A stretch of 64,000 bases of DNA from a virus (IMGVR_UViG_3300032286_001614:1-64000), one strand, 5' to 3'. Numbered from the stretch's first letter, positions 46,450 to 53,898 are shown. A program made the numbers and translations. Notes: a model not told the origin generated them from the sequence alone.

Positions 46450-46743
46450 TACGTAGTTCTACGTATTCAAAAACGGGGTATGGGTAGAAATACGTATCCC
46501 AAACCTTATACGTAGTGATACGTAGCTATTTTGGGTGTCGGACTACGTATTTACACCCACTTTTTTACACCTGTAAATGAATTGTAAAAAATTGATTCTA
46601 TGGGGTTTTTAGACGTTTTTAAGGGTGAACCTATACGAAGGCATACCCCGCAAAAGAAAACGCCTTAAAACGCAAGGAAAGGCCATTTGCTGCGATTTGC
46701 AATTTTATGGCGAAAAGGCCATTTTTCTAGGTGTTTCTACGTA
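46450..46743. repeat. Cluster of seven TACGTA palindromes
   Basis: TACGTA at 46450, 46460, 46491, 46509, 46519, 46544 and 46738 (start positions). Two pairs are 10 bp apart, one helical turn. Far above chance in A+T-rich DNA. Candidate binding sites or origin. Confidence 0.7.
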
Positions 46744-46761
46744 TTGGGAGGACATGAAAAA

Positions 46762-46787
46762 CCCCGCCCTATTTAATAGAGCGGGAC
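46762..46787 (-). terminator. Terminator of 46848-47336
   Basis: CCCGC(CCTAT)...AGAGCGGG hairpin with A/T loop; T-run on the minus-strand side is short. Same hairpin family as 48430 and 48852. Confidence 0.6.
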
Positions 46788-46847
46788 TTGTTTTTTATAT
46801 TTGCCTAGTTATTAAACACCCAATCAATATTAATATTATTATTAATA

Positions 46848-47336
46848 TCATTTGCGAGCGGGAAAAAGAGTTTCGTTTTCCTTTACAAACGAATATAATG
46901 TTTGATAAGAATAAAAGTTTAACTCTTTTTCAATCTCCGAAACTTGTTTACCCGCTTTATATAAAGCTTGCGCTTGTTTGATAAAATTTTGCGCTTTCAC
47001 GTTTTCTTTATCATTCAAATCACCTTTGGTAAACTTTACCTTTGAAGATTCTACCTCTTCATTATTCATTCTCCGGCAAATTATTGCGAGGTTTTCAATC
47101 CCGCCTAAAGCGGGTGCAATCTCGCAAAGGATAATGCGGGAAAATTTTTCCTCGTTATTGCCATGAGTTTCCTCATGCTTTCGTTTGGATTCTTCCAAGG
47201 CGGATTCTATAAACTTTTCTGGCAATCCCGCTTCGACAAAAGCTTTTCGCAAACCTTCACCATTGAAAACCGGAGAAGCGGGAATGCTTTTCAAAGCTTT
47301 CATGGCATTAGACAAGGCATTAATAATATCTTTCAT
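46848..47336 (-). CDS. Putative HTH DNA-binding protein, paralogue 1, 162 aa
   Basis: Paralogue of 53907-54398 along its whole length: IINALSNAMKALKSIPASPVF, GLPEKFIESALEE, VKFTKGDLND, ELNFYSYQTLYSFVKEN. The C-terminal part (QVSEIEKELNFYSYQTLYSF) looks like a helix-turn-helix. Residues 85-100 include CEIAPALGGIE. Its stop faces the TACGTA cluster, and its leader is highly structured. A regulator or initiator that binds nearby repeats is a reasonable guess. Confidence 0.65.
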   Translation of the reverse strand: MKDIINALSNAMKALKSIPASPVFNGEGLRKAFVEAGLPEKFIESALEESKRKHEETHGNNEEKFSRIILCEIAPALGGIENLAIICRRMNNEEVESSKVKFTKGDLNDKENVKAQNFIKQAQALYKAGKQVSEIEKELNFYSYQTLYSFVKENETLFPARK

Positions 47337-47361
47337 GATAATAATCTTTCAATAATAAAAA

Positions 47362-47477
47362 ACCTTTCAACGCGAAAGGTAGCGTTTCGTTTTTCAACGC
47401 ACAAACGAACAAAGCGGAAAACTCTCAAAGAACGTGTTGGAATCACTTCCAACAAATAAGAGGAAAAACTTTTCCGC
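47362..47477 (-). promoter_or_regulatory. Structured leader of 46848-47336
   Basis: Inverted pairs ACCTTTC/GAAAGGT (47362-47380), GCGGAAAA/TTTTCCGC (47414-47421 with 47470-47477) and, nested within the latter, GTTGGAA/TTCCAAC (47436-47453). Looks like an RNA leader or complex operator. Bases 47480-47790 further right are A+T-rich with no gene seen. Confidence 0.5.
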
Positions 47478-47794
47478 CGAAAGCTCAAGATCTTTTTCAA
47501 AAAACTTTTATGCGTAGAAACACGTATCTTTTCGCGTGAAAGGAAAACCGGTTGGAAGGCAAATCTTTTCCTAAAAAAAGAAAAGCCATAAGATATTCTA
47601 ATAGTGAATTAAGGATAAATAATATGTAAAGTTACGATTACTATATATACAAGTTACTATTTATTTATTTGTATTTCGTATTTATTTATTCCTATTTATT
47701 ATTTTGTTATTTTGTTATTTGTATTTAGTATTTCTTTATTAATATTTCATATTTGATATTTATTTTTTATTAATATTTATTTGGACACAAAAAA

Positions 47795-47820
47795 AAGCGA
47801 CTCCTTTTTTGGAGCCGCTT
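47795..47820 (-). terminator. Terminator of 47837-48040
   Basis: AAGCGACTCC / GGAGCCGCTT hairpin with T-only loop; minus strand continues with eight Ts. Confidence 0.8.
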
Positions 47821-47836
47821 GTTATTTAATGATCTG

Positions 47837-48040
47837 TTAGAACAAATTGATCGATATATTCTGACGGTCATCCGATGTTAAACATACGAAATCAAAAAAG
47901 TTTTTTTGAGAAAAAGTCCTCTTTTTTTCTCCAAACTTTTCCGTTATTTTCTTTATTAACGGGAACTTTCCATTTATTACCAAACGATTGGTAACTTTTT
48001 TTCCGGTTGCACCAGCTGATTTTACGATCTTGATTTTCAT
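47837..48040 (-). CDS. Hypothetical early protein, 67 aa
   Basis: The ATG at 48040 is used; an apparent earlier start at 48091 lies downstream of the promoter but within the conserved leader and encodes only leader sequence. Basic protein (KIKIVKSAGATGKKVTNR) with an FDFVCLTSDD end. Own promoter and terminator. Family unknown. Confidence 0.55.
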   Translation of the reverse strand: MKIKIVKSAGATGKKVTNRLVINGKFPLIKKITEKFGEKKRTFSQKNFFDFVCLTSDDRQNISINLF

Positions 48041-48079
48041 TTTGTTTTTTGGTTTTGATAGGTTGGGTTGACGAATAAG

Positions 48080-48107
48080 AACATACATCATTTACGGGTT
48101 AAAACAA
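48080..48107 (-). promoter_or_regulatory. Early promoter TTGTTT-16-TATGTT
   Basis: -35 TTGTTT at 48107-48102, 16-bp spacer, -10 TATGTT at 48085-48080, preceded by an A-tract. Drives 47837-48040; leader contains CAACCCAACC. Confidence 0.65.
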
Positions 48108-48160
48108 GCTTTTTTTTTATTTTTTTAAGTATTATTTTTTTATTTTTTTTAAAAAAATGC

Positions 48161-48322
48161 TTGTTTTTTCCGATGGATATGCTATCTTATTATTCTAGTT
48201 AGGACTTATTCTCCTAGCGTGTGACGGATAAAACCGAACGATTGGGGGACCGGAGGCTGGACTAATTCCTCAAATTGCGGGCACGTTTGGAAAATTATAA
48301 CATATTTTCCTTTTAAAGTCAA
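48161..48322 (+). ncRNA. Structured RNA element, copy 1, with convergent promoters
   Basis: Plus promoter TTGTTT (48161) - 16 bp - TATCTT (48183). RNA from about 48194: P1 TCTAGTT/GGCTGGA, P2 AGGA/TCCT around CTTATTC, P3 CGG/CCG around ATAAAA, then the conserved core AACGATTGGGGGACCGGAGG. U-G pairs in P1 and compensating changes against copy 2 support the plus strand. A minus promoter TTGACT-17-TATAAT (48322 leftward) reads back through the element. Not a family I recognise. Confidence 0.65.
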
Positions 48323-48429
48323 GCTTTTTTTAAAAAAAATTAATTATTTTTTTATTGAAAAATAGTTTTTTATTTAAAGTCAAGCTTTTTTTAAGAAAAA
48401 TATTTAGGGAAAAATTAACGCAAAAAAAA

Positions 48430-48455
48430 TCCCACCCTAAATTAATAGAGCGGGA
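48430..48455 (-). terminator. Terminator of 48473-48748
   Basis: Imperfect hairpin TCCCACCCT / AGAGCGGGA followed on the minus strand by eight Ts. Confidence 0.6.
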
Positions 48456-48472
48456 CTTGTTATTTTATTTTT

Positions 48473-48748
48473 TTAACAAAACTTTGCTTGAGCGGTCCGA
48501 CCCGCAGGAATCCATTTTCCGTTATTTTTATTTAGGATAAAGATTCTTGGAATTCCCTGCTTTATTGCGGGAATAACTTTAACTTTTCCGAGAAAAGATT
48601 CTAGCGTGGAATATATTCCGGTAGGAATAAGAACTTCTTTTCCTTCCAAGTTAAAATCCTTTGGAAGTTTATTCTTATTCCCAGAAAGGATATAACGCAA
48701 ATCTTTCATCCGAACCGGATATTTTGTGAAGGTTTTATAGTTTTTCAT
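48473..48748 (-). CDS. Hypothetical early protein, 91 aa
   Basis: Basic protein (NYKTFTKYPVRMKDLRYILS) with a possible small beta fold (KEVLIPTGIYSTLESFLGKV). Promoter TTGTTT-18-TATTAT and a terminator frame it. Family unknown. Confidence 0.6.
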   Translation of the reverse strand: MKNYKTFTKYPVRMKDLRYILSGNKNKLPKDFNLEGKEVLIPTGIYSTLESFLGKVKVIPAIKQGIPRIFILNKNNGKWIPAGRTAQAKFC

Positions 48749-48792
48749 ATATTTTTGTGTTTTGGTTTTTGTTAGTGGTTAACTGACAATAT

Positions 48793-48822
48793 ATAATATG
48801 CTTTATTTTCAGGAAAAAACAA
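48793..48822 (-). promoter_or_regulatory. Early promoter TTGTTT-18-TATTAT
   Basis: -35 at 48822-48817 and -10 at 48798-48793, upstream of 48473-48748. Confidence 0.5.
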
Positions 48823-48851
48823 GCTTTTTTTTAAAAAAAAATAAAAAAAAA

Positions 48852-48877
48852 TCCCACCCTAAATTAATAGAGCGGGA
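48852..48877 (-). terminator. Terminator of 48888-49232
   Basis: Same hairpin as at 48430 (TCCCACCCT / AGAGCGGGA), followed by a T-run on the minus strand. Confidence 0.6.
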
Positions 48878-48887
48878 CTTAGATTTT

Positions 48888-49232
48888 TTAACAATCAGAA
48901 GAAGATAATGCGCATACTATCAAACTATCTGTATTTTGTTTATAAAGTTTCCTAGCAAACTGCAACGCATCATAAGATTCGTATTTATTGAAACATTGAA
49001 CTTTATATTTATAGTCAAAATATTCGTTATCGAAATAAATCTCAACCGAAAATCCAGTAAGGGAATAATCTCCGATTGCGCGAACTTGAATAGTAAACTT
49101 ATTCCAAACGTAAACTTCGCTATAATGATAATTTGAAGAATCAGAAACTTTATTTACCGAAAACATTTTATTGAATTCGGAAATAAAATCCGTAACGATT
49201 TTTTTATCTTCTTTCGTGAACTGAGGAATCAT
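48888..49232 (-). CDS. Hypothetical early protein, 114 aa
   Basis: Alternating strands (FTIQVRAIGDYSLTGFSVEI, DYKYKVQCF) after an N-terminal helix; ends in SSSDC. Own promoter-like A-tract with TTGTTT (49314-49309) and own terminator. Family unknown. Confidence 0.6.
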   Translation of the reverse strand: MIPQFTKEDKKIVTDFISEFNKMFSVNKVSDSSNYHYSEVYVWNKFTIQVRAIGDYSLTGFSVEIYFDNEYFDYKYKVQCFNKYESYDALQFARKLYKQNTDSLIVCALSSSDC

Positions 49233-49340
49233 AATTTTTATCGGGCTAGGGTTAATTTTGCTAGTTGGTTTTACTTAACGATAAATAATTTACCATATTT
49301 CTGGTAAAAAACAAGCTTTTTTTTAAAAAAATAAAATAAA

Positions 49341-49370
49341 AAAGGCGACTCTTTTTAGAGAATCGCCTTT
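49341..49370 (-). terminator. Terminator of 49380-49571
   Basis: AAAGGCGACTCT / AGAGAATCGCCTTT hairpin; strong and A/T flanked. Confidence 0.75.
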
Positions 49371-49379
49371 TTGTTTTAT

Positions 49380-49571
49380 TTAAACTATAGTTTTCATTCG
49401 TAATTCACGAAGCTTATTTATCATTTCCGCCGCCGACACCCAATTATTTTCTTCTCCGTGAAATTTACTTGAATTCAAATAAATGCAAATATTCGTAAGA
49501 TCCTCTTGAATATCGTGCAATTTATTTTTTAGCTCTTCATTTTCTTTATTTAGGCGGGTGATATAGTTCAT
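49380..49571 (-). CDS. Small coiled-coil protein, 63 aa
   Basis: N-terminal heptads (ITRLNKENEELKNKLHDIQEDL) form a short coiled coil. Promoter TTGATT-16-TATCTT and its own terminator indicate a real gene. Function unknown. Confidence 0.6.
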   Translation of the reverse strand: MNYITRLNKENEELKNKLHDIQEDLTNICIYLNSSKFHGEENNWVSAAEMINKLRELRMKTIV

Positions 49572-49597
49572 GGTGGTTTTGTTGGTTAACGATAAAT

Positions 49598-49625
49598 AAG
49601 ATAACAGATACGTTACCTAAATCAA
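49598..49625 (-). promoter_or_regulatory. Early promoter TTGATT-16-TATCTT
   Basis: -35 at 49625-49620, -10 at 49603-49598; leader GTTAACCAACAAAACCACC precedes the ATG at 49571. Confidence 0.65.
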
Positions 49626-49653
49626 GCATTATTTTAAAAAAATAAAATAAAAA

Positions 49654-49679
49654 ATCCGCTCCTTTTTATAGAAGCGGAT
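49654..49679 (-). terminator. Terminator of 49687-49938
   Basis: ATCCGCTCC / GAAGCGGAT hairpin with A/T loop; minus strand continues T-rich. Confidence 0.7.
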
Positions 49680-49686
49680 ATTTTAA

Positions 49687-49938
49687 TTAAACAAAAAATT
49701 CAAATTTTTTACCCATATAAGGGATTTGGTGAATAGCCCAACTCCACCCTCTTTTATTTAAAAGACAAGTGGACGTTCTAGATAAAACAACTCCATCCAT
49801 TATTTTGTTATCAGCTAATTTTATTTTTTGATATGTCAATTCATATCCACGCTTTGGTAGATTTTTATTTATTTTTCCAGCAGCTTTATCTGAAATAGTA
49901 TAAAAGCCAGAGTCTAAATATTTTGCGGTGAATTTCAT
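49687..49938 (-). CDS. Hypothetical early protein, 83 aa
   Basis: The ATG at 49938 is chosen; the frame extends to 49980 but that part is promoter and leader. Contains GVVLSRTSTCLLNKRGWSWA and an aromatic end. Divergent from RNA element copy 2, as 47837-48040 is from copy 1. Confidence 0.55.
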   Translation of the reverse strand: MKFTAKYLDSGFYTISDKAAGKINKNLPKRGYELTYQKIKLADNKIMDGVVLSRTSTCLLNKRGWSWAIHQIPYMGKKFEFFV

Positions 49939-49968
49939 TTTTATAGGTGGTTTGGGTTGACGAATAAA

Positions 49969-49996
49969 ACCATATATCATTTGCAGGCTAAATCAA
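49969..49996 (-). promoter_or_regulatory. Early promoter TTGATT-16-TATGGT
   Basis: -35 at 49996-49991, -10 at 49974-49969; leader has CAACCCAAACCACC. Confidence 0.6.
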
Positions 49997-50047
49997 GCTT
50001 TTTTTTAATTATTTTAATTATTTTTTTTATTTTTTTTAAAAAAACAC

Positions 50048-50212
50048 TTGTTTTTTTCTATTAGTGTGCTATTCTATTTTTCTAGTCAAGGTTTATTCCC
50101 TTGGCGTGTGACCGATAAAACGGAACGATTGGGGGACCGGAGGCTAGACTTTTTTTTTAAAATAAAAAATAGTTTGGAAAATTATAACATATTTTTTATT
50201 TTAAATCAAGTA
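50048..50212 (+). ncRNA. Structured RNA element, copy 2, with convergent promoters
   Basis: Plus promoter TTGTTT (50048) - 16 - TATTCT (50070). P1 TCTAGTC/GGCTAGA (50081-50087 with 50142-50148), P2 AAGG/CCTT, P3 CCG/CGG around ATAAAA, core GGAACGATTGGGGGACCGG. P2 and P3 differ from copy 1 at both sides of pairs, keeping pairing. Minus promoter TTGATT-17-TATAAT at the right end reads back. Confidence 0.65.
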
Positions 50213-50237
50213 TTTTTTTTATTTTATTTAAAAAATT

Positions 50238-50263
50238 TTCCCCAACAAATTAATGTCGGGGAA
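50238..50263 (-). terminator. Terminator of 50279-50431
   Basis: TTCCCC / CGGGGAA hairpin followed by Ts on the minus strand. Confidence 0.7.
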
Positions 50264-50278
50264 TCGTTTTTTTAAGAA

Positions 50279-50696
<418 letters not shown>

Positions 50697-50705
50697 GACG
50701 CTATA

Positions 50706-50733
50706 AATCTAGCAAATACGGCAGGTAAATCAA
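50706..50733 (-). promoter_or_regulatory. Early promoter TTGATT-16-TAGATT
   Basis: -35 at 50733-50728 and -10 at 50711-50706, close to the ATG at 50696. Confidence 0.5.
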
Positions 50734-50772
50734 GCTTTTTTTAATTATTTTAATTATTTTTTTTAAAAAAAT

Positions 50773-51030
50773 TTAAATTAATTCAATCTTTCTATATTCC
50801 AATTTAAACTGTTTAATTCCCTTATACTTTTCTTTTAACTTGGGAATATAAGAATTCGCCTGTGCTTTTGTTTCAAATTCCGTGGCCAAACTCCATGCAA
50901 ATTCGCACATAGAAAAATTTTGAGTCGGCGAATTAATAAAATAAAGATTACGGCGGCAATTAATATCTGTTTTCCCAATGATTGCGAAAACATATTTAAA
51001 TTTTTTATTTCTATTTTTATTTTTACTCAT
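50773..51030 (-). CDS. Hypothetical early protein, 85 aa
   Basis: Basic start (KNKNRNKKFKYVFAIIGKTD), then FAWSLATEFETKAQANSYI and a charged C-terminus. Resembles other tiny phage proteins with a beta-beta-alpha outline. Promoter TTGTTT-16-TATCTT upstream. Unknown function. Confidence 0.6.
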   Translation of the reverse strand: MSKNKNRNKKFKYVFAIIGKTDINCRRNLYFINSPTQNFSMCEFAWSLATEFETKAQANSYIPKLKEKYKGIKQFKLEYRKIELI

Positions 51031-51063
51031 ATTTTTTTGCGGTTAATGGTTGGCTGAATCTAT

Positions 51064-51091
51064 AAGATAGCATAAACAACGAATTAAACAA
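51064..51091 (-). promoter_or_regulatory. Early promoter TTGTTT-16-TATCTT
   Basis: -35 at 51091-51086, -10 at 51069-51064. Lies just beyond the 3' end of the large RNA. Confidence 0.6.
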
Positions 51092-51114
51092 GCTTTTATT
51101 TATTTAATTTTAAT

Positions 51115-51758
51115 TAAAATTAATTTTGCTGCAATATCTGGGTTAACCTAAAACTTTTTAAGGCTGCTGCGTAGGAAATTAAATACAATTTCCCCCTTTA
51201 AATAAAAAGGGAGAAAAGTTATATTATTTACCTGAGTTAACCTTTTTTAAGGTGTGGTGAGGTTTCATTATATAGCAGGGCAACTTATGATTTTTAATCA
51301 TTCAATATTTTATTTATCGCTCAAAACTTACCTCTAAAGCGCGATTGATATTTTTAATTATCAAACGAAATATTGTCCTTATCCGTAGATAAAAGGTCGG
51401 GGGTCAGATATTTAAATTATTAATTTAAATTTTTGATTCATCCCTGCAATGGCATTTATTTATTATTAGCTACGCTAATTTAGTAAAAATAAAATAGTTT
51501 TTTAATTTTCCTAGAATTTGCATTTCGCAGGACTAGGGCACGAAGAAACTTAACTTCGCTGCATTATTTTAATGCCCTTGTAACTCTCCTTATCTTTTCA
51601 GCGCACCCGCTATCATCACGACATGAGGTTTAATTATTTCTAATTCGCTTACTTTCAGAAGTGCCTTCCAATTTTCATTGGATTGGACTTAATCTTTACA
51701 AGTAGATTGTTAAACAGTTAAATTAACCAAAAAGAACTAATTGATCCCGAGTATCAAT
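51115..51758 (-). ncRNA. Large structured non-coding RNA, about 640 nt
   Basis: No credible ORF on either strand. Promoter TTGACA-18-TATTAT (51795-51766) puts the start at about 51758, exactly where the first hairpin begins (51740-51758). Further hairpins read 5' to 3': 51668-51681 and 51632-51645 (both with GAAA loops), 51600-51611, 51541-51558 and 51561-51575, 51510-51537, 51466-51478, 51377-51396 (UACG loop in C-G closing), 51345-51364, 51287-51301, 51240-51253, 51194-51211, 51174-51193. GNRA and UNCG loops appear only on the minus strand. Two segments share GGTTAAC(T/C)CAG. Size and style recall the ornate phage RNAs GOLLD and ROOL, but I could not match either. The 3' end is estimated. 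Confidence 0.7.
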
Positions 51759-51765
51759 CATAAGT

Positions 51766-51795
51766 ATAATACACCTTATTCCTAATAAATGTCAA
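51766..51795 (-). promoter_or_regulatory. Strong sigma70-type promoter of the large RNA
   Basis: Consensus TTGACA at 51795-51790, 18-bp spacer, TATTAT at 51771-51766. Confidence 0.75.
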
Positions 51796-51802
51796 AGTTT
51801 TT

Positions 51803-52321
51803 TCAAATATTTTTAAGAATCTCTACATATTTTTTTCCCCTGCCTCCGGTTTGCTTATACCAGCGCGAATCTTTTAATTCCGCCGCCGCTTTATTATAAT
51901 CTTTCTTTTCAATTGCCGCAGTAAAATCTTTGAATTTTTTAATTCTATTTGGCCCCAGATTGTAAGCTAGGCTTATTAATATTATTTGAACATTTTGTGG
52001 TTGCGAATTGAAAGATTTAAACTGTTTATGCGCAATCTGTTCTGCGATTTTTACATCCTCTTTTAACCATTTATTAAGTAAACAATTATCAATATTTTGC
52101 CCAACCTTATACTTATCTTGTAAACCCTTAGATTCTAAATTTGTTCCGCCACCAACAGTTTTATGTCCAGTCGGGCAAATATATACTTTATTGCTCCATC
52201 CTTCGTATTTAATAATATGCGTTTTAATATTATCGAATGAAGGCGCGGCATTAATAATAGACGCGCCGCCAATAATAATACCGATTGAGATAAGTTTAAG
52301 ATTTTTATAGAATGTTTTCAT
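51803..52321 (-). CDS. Exported endolysin, GH24 lysozyme, 172 aa
   Basis: N-terminal hydrophobic segment (ISIGIIIGGASIINAAPS) is a signal peptide or signal-arrest-release anchor. The muramidase core has Glu40 in KYEGW, Cys49 and Thr55 in YICPTGHKTVGGGTN, the E-8-C/D-5-T triad of phage lysozymes, then SLAYNLGPNRIKKF. It cleaves peptidoglycan at lysis. Read into the large RNA's promoter region. No holin is next to it. Confidence 0.88.
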   Translation of the reverse strand: MKTFYKNLKLISIGIIIGGASIINAAPSFDNIKTHIIKYEGWSNKVYICPTGHKTVGGGTNLESKGLQDKYKVGQNIDNCLLNKWLKEDVKIAEQIAHKQFKSFNSQPQNVQIILISLAYNLGPNRIKKFKDFTAAIEKKDYNKAAAELKDSRWYKQTGGRGKKYVEILKNI

Positions 52322-52345
52322 ATAATTTATTTAATTTAACTTAAT

Positions 52346-52564
52346 TTATTCTGCGCGATAAATTTCCAAAGATTCCCACGATGGAATATCATAAGGGGAA
52401 CAAACTTCCTTATTCCTTTCCTTACGAAATTGCATTTCCTTATTATAACTTGCGCGACTAACAATAATATTTCCGCCGCCGCCATAAGGCAAAAGACGAA
52501 CTTCTTTAGAAACAACTCCGTAGTCATCAATAAAAGAATTGATGGTTGATTTAATATTTTGCAT
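52346..52564 (-). CDS. Hypothetical protein, 72 aa
   Basis: Contains LLPYGGGGNIIVSRASYNKEM and a charged end. Preferred over the overlapping frame at 52336-52530, which lacks its own start region. Lies 13 bases downstream of 52578-52778, so the two are probably one transcript leading to the endolysin. Confidence 0.55.
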   Translation of the reverse strand: MQNIKSTINSFIDDYGVVSKEVRLLPYGGGGNIIVSRASYNKEMQFRKERNKEVCSPYDIPSWESLEIYRAE

Positions 52565-52577
52565 ATGATTCGTTTTA

Positions 52578-52778
52578 TTAATTGGTGTGATTCAAGAAAA
52601 TTTTATATCCTTTATTATTAACAAGAATTTCCACTTCCTCACTCGTTACTTGCGAAATGCTCGCAAAGTTTCCAGCAAGTTTCCTAGAAAGATTCTCGGC
52701 GAGAATAATATCTTTAGAATTAATAACTTGAACAAAATTCCCGAAGGAATGATTTACTGCGAAGTAATAATTTTTCAT
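52578..52778 (-). CDS. Hypothetical protein, 66 aa
   Basis: Beta strands (NYYFAVNHSFGNFVQVI) then a helix (ILAENLSRKLAGNF), a pattern shared by several of the small early proteins. Promoter TTGAAT-17-TATTCT at 52838-52810. Unknown function. Confidence 0.6.
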   Translation of the reverse strand: MKNYYFAVNHSFGNFVQVINSKDIILAENLSRKLAGNFASISQVTSEEVEILVNNKGYKIFLNHTN

Positions 52779-52809
52779 AACGATGTGGTTTTAAGTTAAC
52801 TGAGCCAAT

Positions 52810-52838
52810 AGAATACGTTAAAATTAGGTATTATTCAA
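52810..52838 (-). promoter_or_regulatory. Early promoter TTGAAT-17-TATTCT
   Basis: -35 at 52838-52833, -10 at 52815-52810; leader contains GTTAACTTAAAACCAC. Confidence 0.5.
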
Positions 52839-52872
52839 GTAAATAATTAAAAAAAATTCATGCCTTAATATT

Positions 52873-52971
52873 GACTTACGTAATTTTGCAAATTAATTGC
52901 GTTTTAAAGTTTACCTATGAAAAAGTGTTTTTTTTCACTGGGTTTTAATAAAACCGAAAATTACGTAAGTC
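52873..52971. repeat. 15-bp inverted repeat enclosing two hairpins
   Basis: GACTTACGTAATTTT and its exact complement AAAATTACGTAAGTC, separated by about 70 bases that contain AGTG(T8)CACT and GGTTTTAATAAAACC hairpins. Each arm includes a TACGTA. Confidence 0.75.
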
Positions 52972-53006
52972 ATTTAGATTTTTTTTAATTTTCTTTAAAA
53001 AAAAGC

Positions 53007-53196
53007 TTGTTTTCTTCTTTGGATATGCTATCTTATTTCCATCGACAGGACTTGTAAGGGGCCAAATTAATGAAACCCCATCTCTCCTGAAAGATTTGAC
53101 CTTTAAAACGGAACGATTGGGGGACCGGAGGCTACGCAAATTTCTTGGGGCACAAGCCCGTTTGGAAATTTTACCACAAAAAAACTTTAATGTCAA
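53007..53196 (+). ncRNA. Structured RNA element, copy 3, with convergent promoters
   Basis: Plus promoter TTGTTT (53007) - 16 - TATCTT (53029). P2 AGGA/TCCT is lengthened by an inner GGGG/CCCC hairpin. The core GGAACGATTGGGGGACCGG is identical to copy 2. P1 is weak here. A GGGC-ACAA-GCCC hairpin follows (53147-53159). Minus promoter TTGACA-17-TAAAAT at the right end reads back. Confidence 0.6.
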
Positions 53197-53840
53197 GCTT
53201 TTTTTTAATTTTTTTTCTGAAATAAAAGAATACCCCTTCCCGCCCTTGGGAAAATATATTATTCCTAGAGCTTGTCAAGCCTATTTTTAAAAAAAATGAT
53301 ACGTATTAATACGTATTTTTAAATAAAAAAAATGCTTGACTTATTTATAATTAACTATATATGCGAATTTTCAAATAGTGATTTTTTAAAAAAAGTCAAG
53401 AATAAAATTAATTATTTTTTTAACCTAAAGATCAGCCCCAGCCCCACCCTGGAAAAATATACTATTTTGCGTAAATGTCAAGCATATTTTTTTATTATTT
53501 TTGCGCTTATATTTATTATTTTTATTAATGTCAAACATATTTTTTAAAAAAAATTTTGTTTATATTTATTATCTAAATTATTGTCAAGCATTTAATTAAA
53601 TTATTTTTTAAGAATTAAGTCCGCCCCAGCCCCACCCCGGAAGTAAATCATAAAACGGTTTGCTTGTCAAGCATATTTTTTATTTATTTTTTTTATTTTT
53701 TTAAAAATTATCTTGACATTATTATTATTTCTGTTATACGCAAATTTAATGAAATTGCGCATTTTAACACAAAATTTAATAAAAGTCAAGCAATTTTTAA
53801 ATTATTTTTTGCCTTATATATTATTATAAATTAATGTCAA
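53191..53840 (-). promoter_or_regulatory. Array of nine minus-strand promoters without a gene
   Basis: TTGAC(A/T) boxes at 53196, 53278, 53399, 53481, 53534, 53587, 53670, 53789 and 53840 (5' ends), each with an A/T-rich -10-like hexamer 16-17 bp on. Spacings are 82, 121, 82, 53, 53, 83, 119 and 51. The three 82-83-bp intervals each hold a G-rich block (53233-53250, 53433-53452, 53621-53640). No coding sequence is seen in the stretch. TACGTA occurs at 53300 and 53310. Confidence 0.55.
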
Positions 53841-53867
53841 ACAATTATTAAAAAAAATATATAATAA

Positions 53868-53898
53868 AAAGGCCCGACTTTTATTAAGTCGAGCCTTT
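53868..53898 (-). terminator. Terminator of 53907-54398
   Basis: AAAGGCCCGACTT / AAGTCGAGCCTTT hairpin with TTATT loop. Confidence 0.8.

Larger units (their letters stand above)
46119..46847. other. Non-coding control region between late and early blocks
   Basis: About 730 bases. It contains the 38-bp repeats, the TACGTA cluster, a GC-rich patch near 46430 and, at its right end, the terminator of 46848-47336. A plus-strand frame at 46625-46981 is not accepted as a gene because it runs through that terminator and into the opposite gene. Possible origin of replication or transcription control region. Confidence 0.5.

Noticed and set aside
46625-46981. Plus-strand ORF of 118 aa starting near the TACGTA cluster
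   Set aside because: It passes through the terminator at 46762-46787 and over the 3' end of the well-supported minus-strand gene 46848-47336.
48041-48091. N-terminal extension with IRQP of 47837-48040 (and of 49687-49938) as a shared protein motif
   Set aside because: The similarity lies in the conserved promoter-leader DNA (TTATTCGTCAACCC), not in the protein; later ATGs are the likely starts.
51115-51758. Group I or II intron at the large RNA
   Set aside because: It has its own promoter, does not interrupt a gene, and no intron core or encoded endonuclease was seen; cannot be fully excluded without a model search.
52336-52530. Second minus-strand ORF of 64 aa overlapping 52346-52564
   Set aside because: Out of frame with the better-placed gene and without its own start region.
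52945-53196. Minus-strand ORF of 83 aa across RNA element copy 3
   Set aside because: It merely reads the complement of the structured core and promoters; no homologous frame exists in copies 1 and 2.
53191-53840. CRISPR array
   Set aside because: The repeats are short promoter boxes with uneven 51-121-bp spacing; no 25-35-bp direct repeat with unique spacers and no cas genes.
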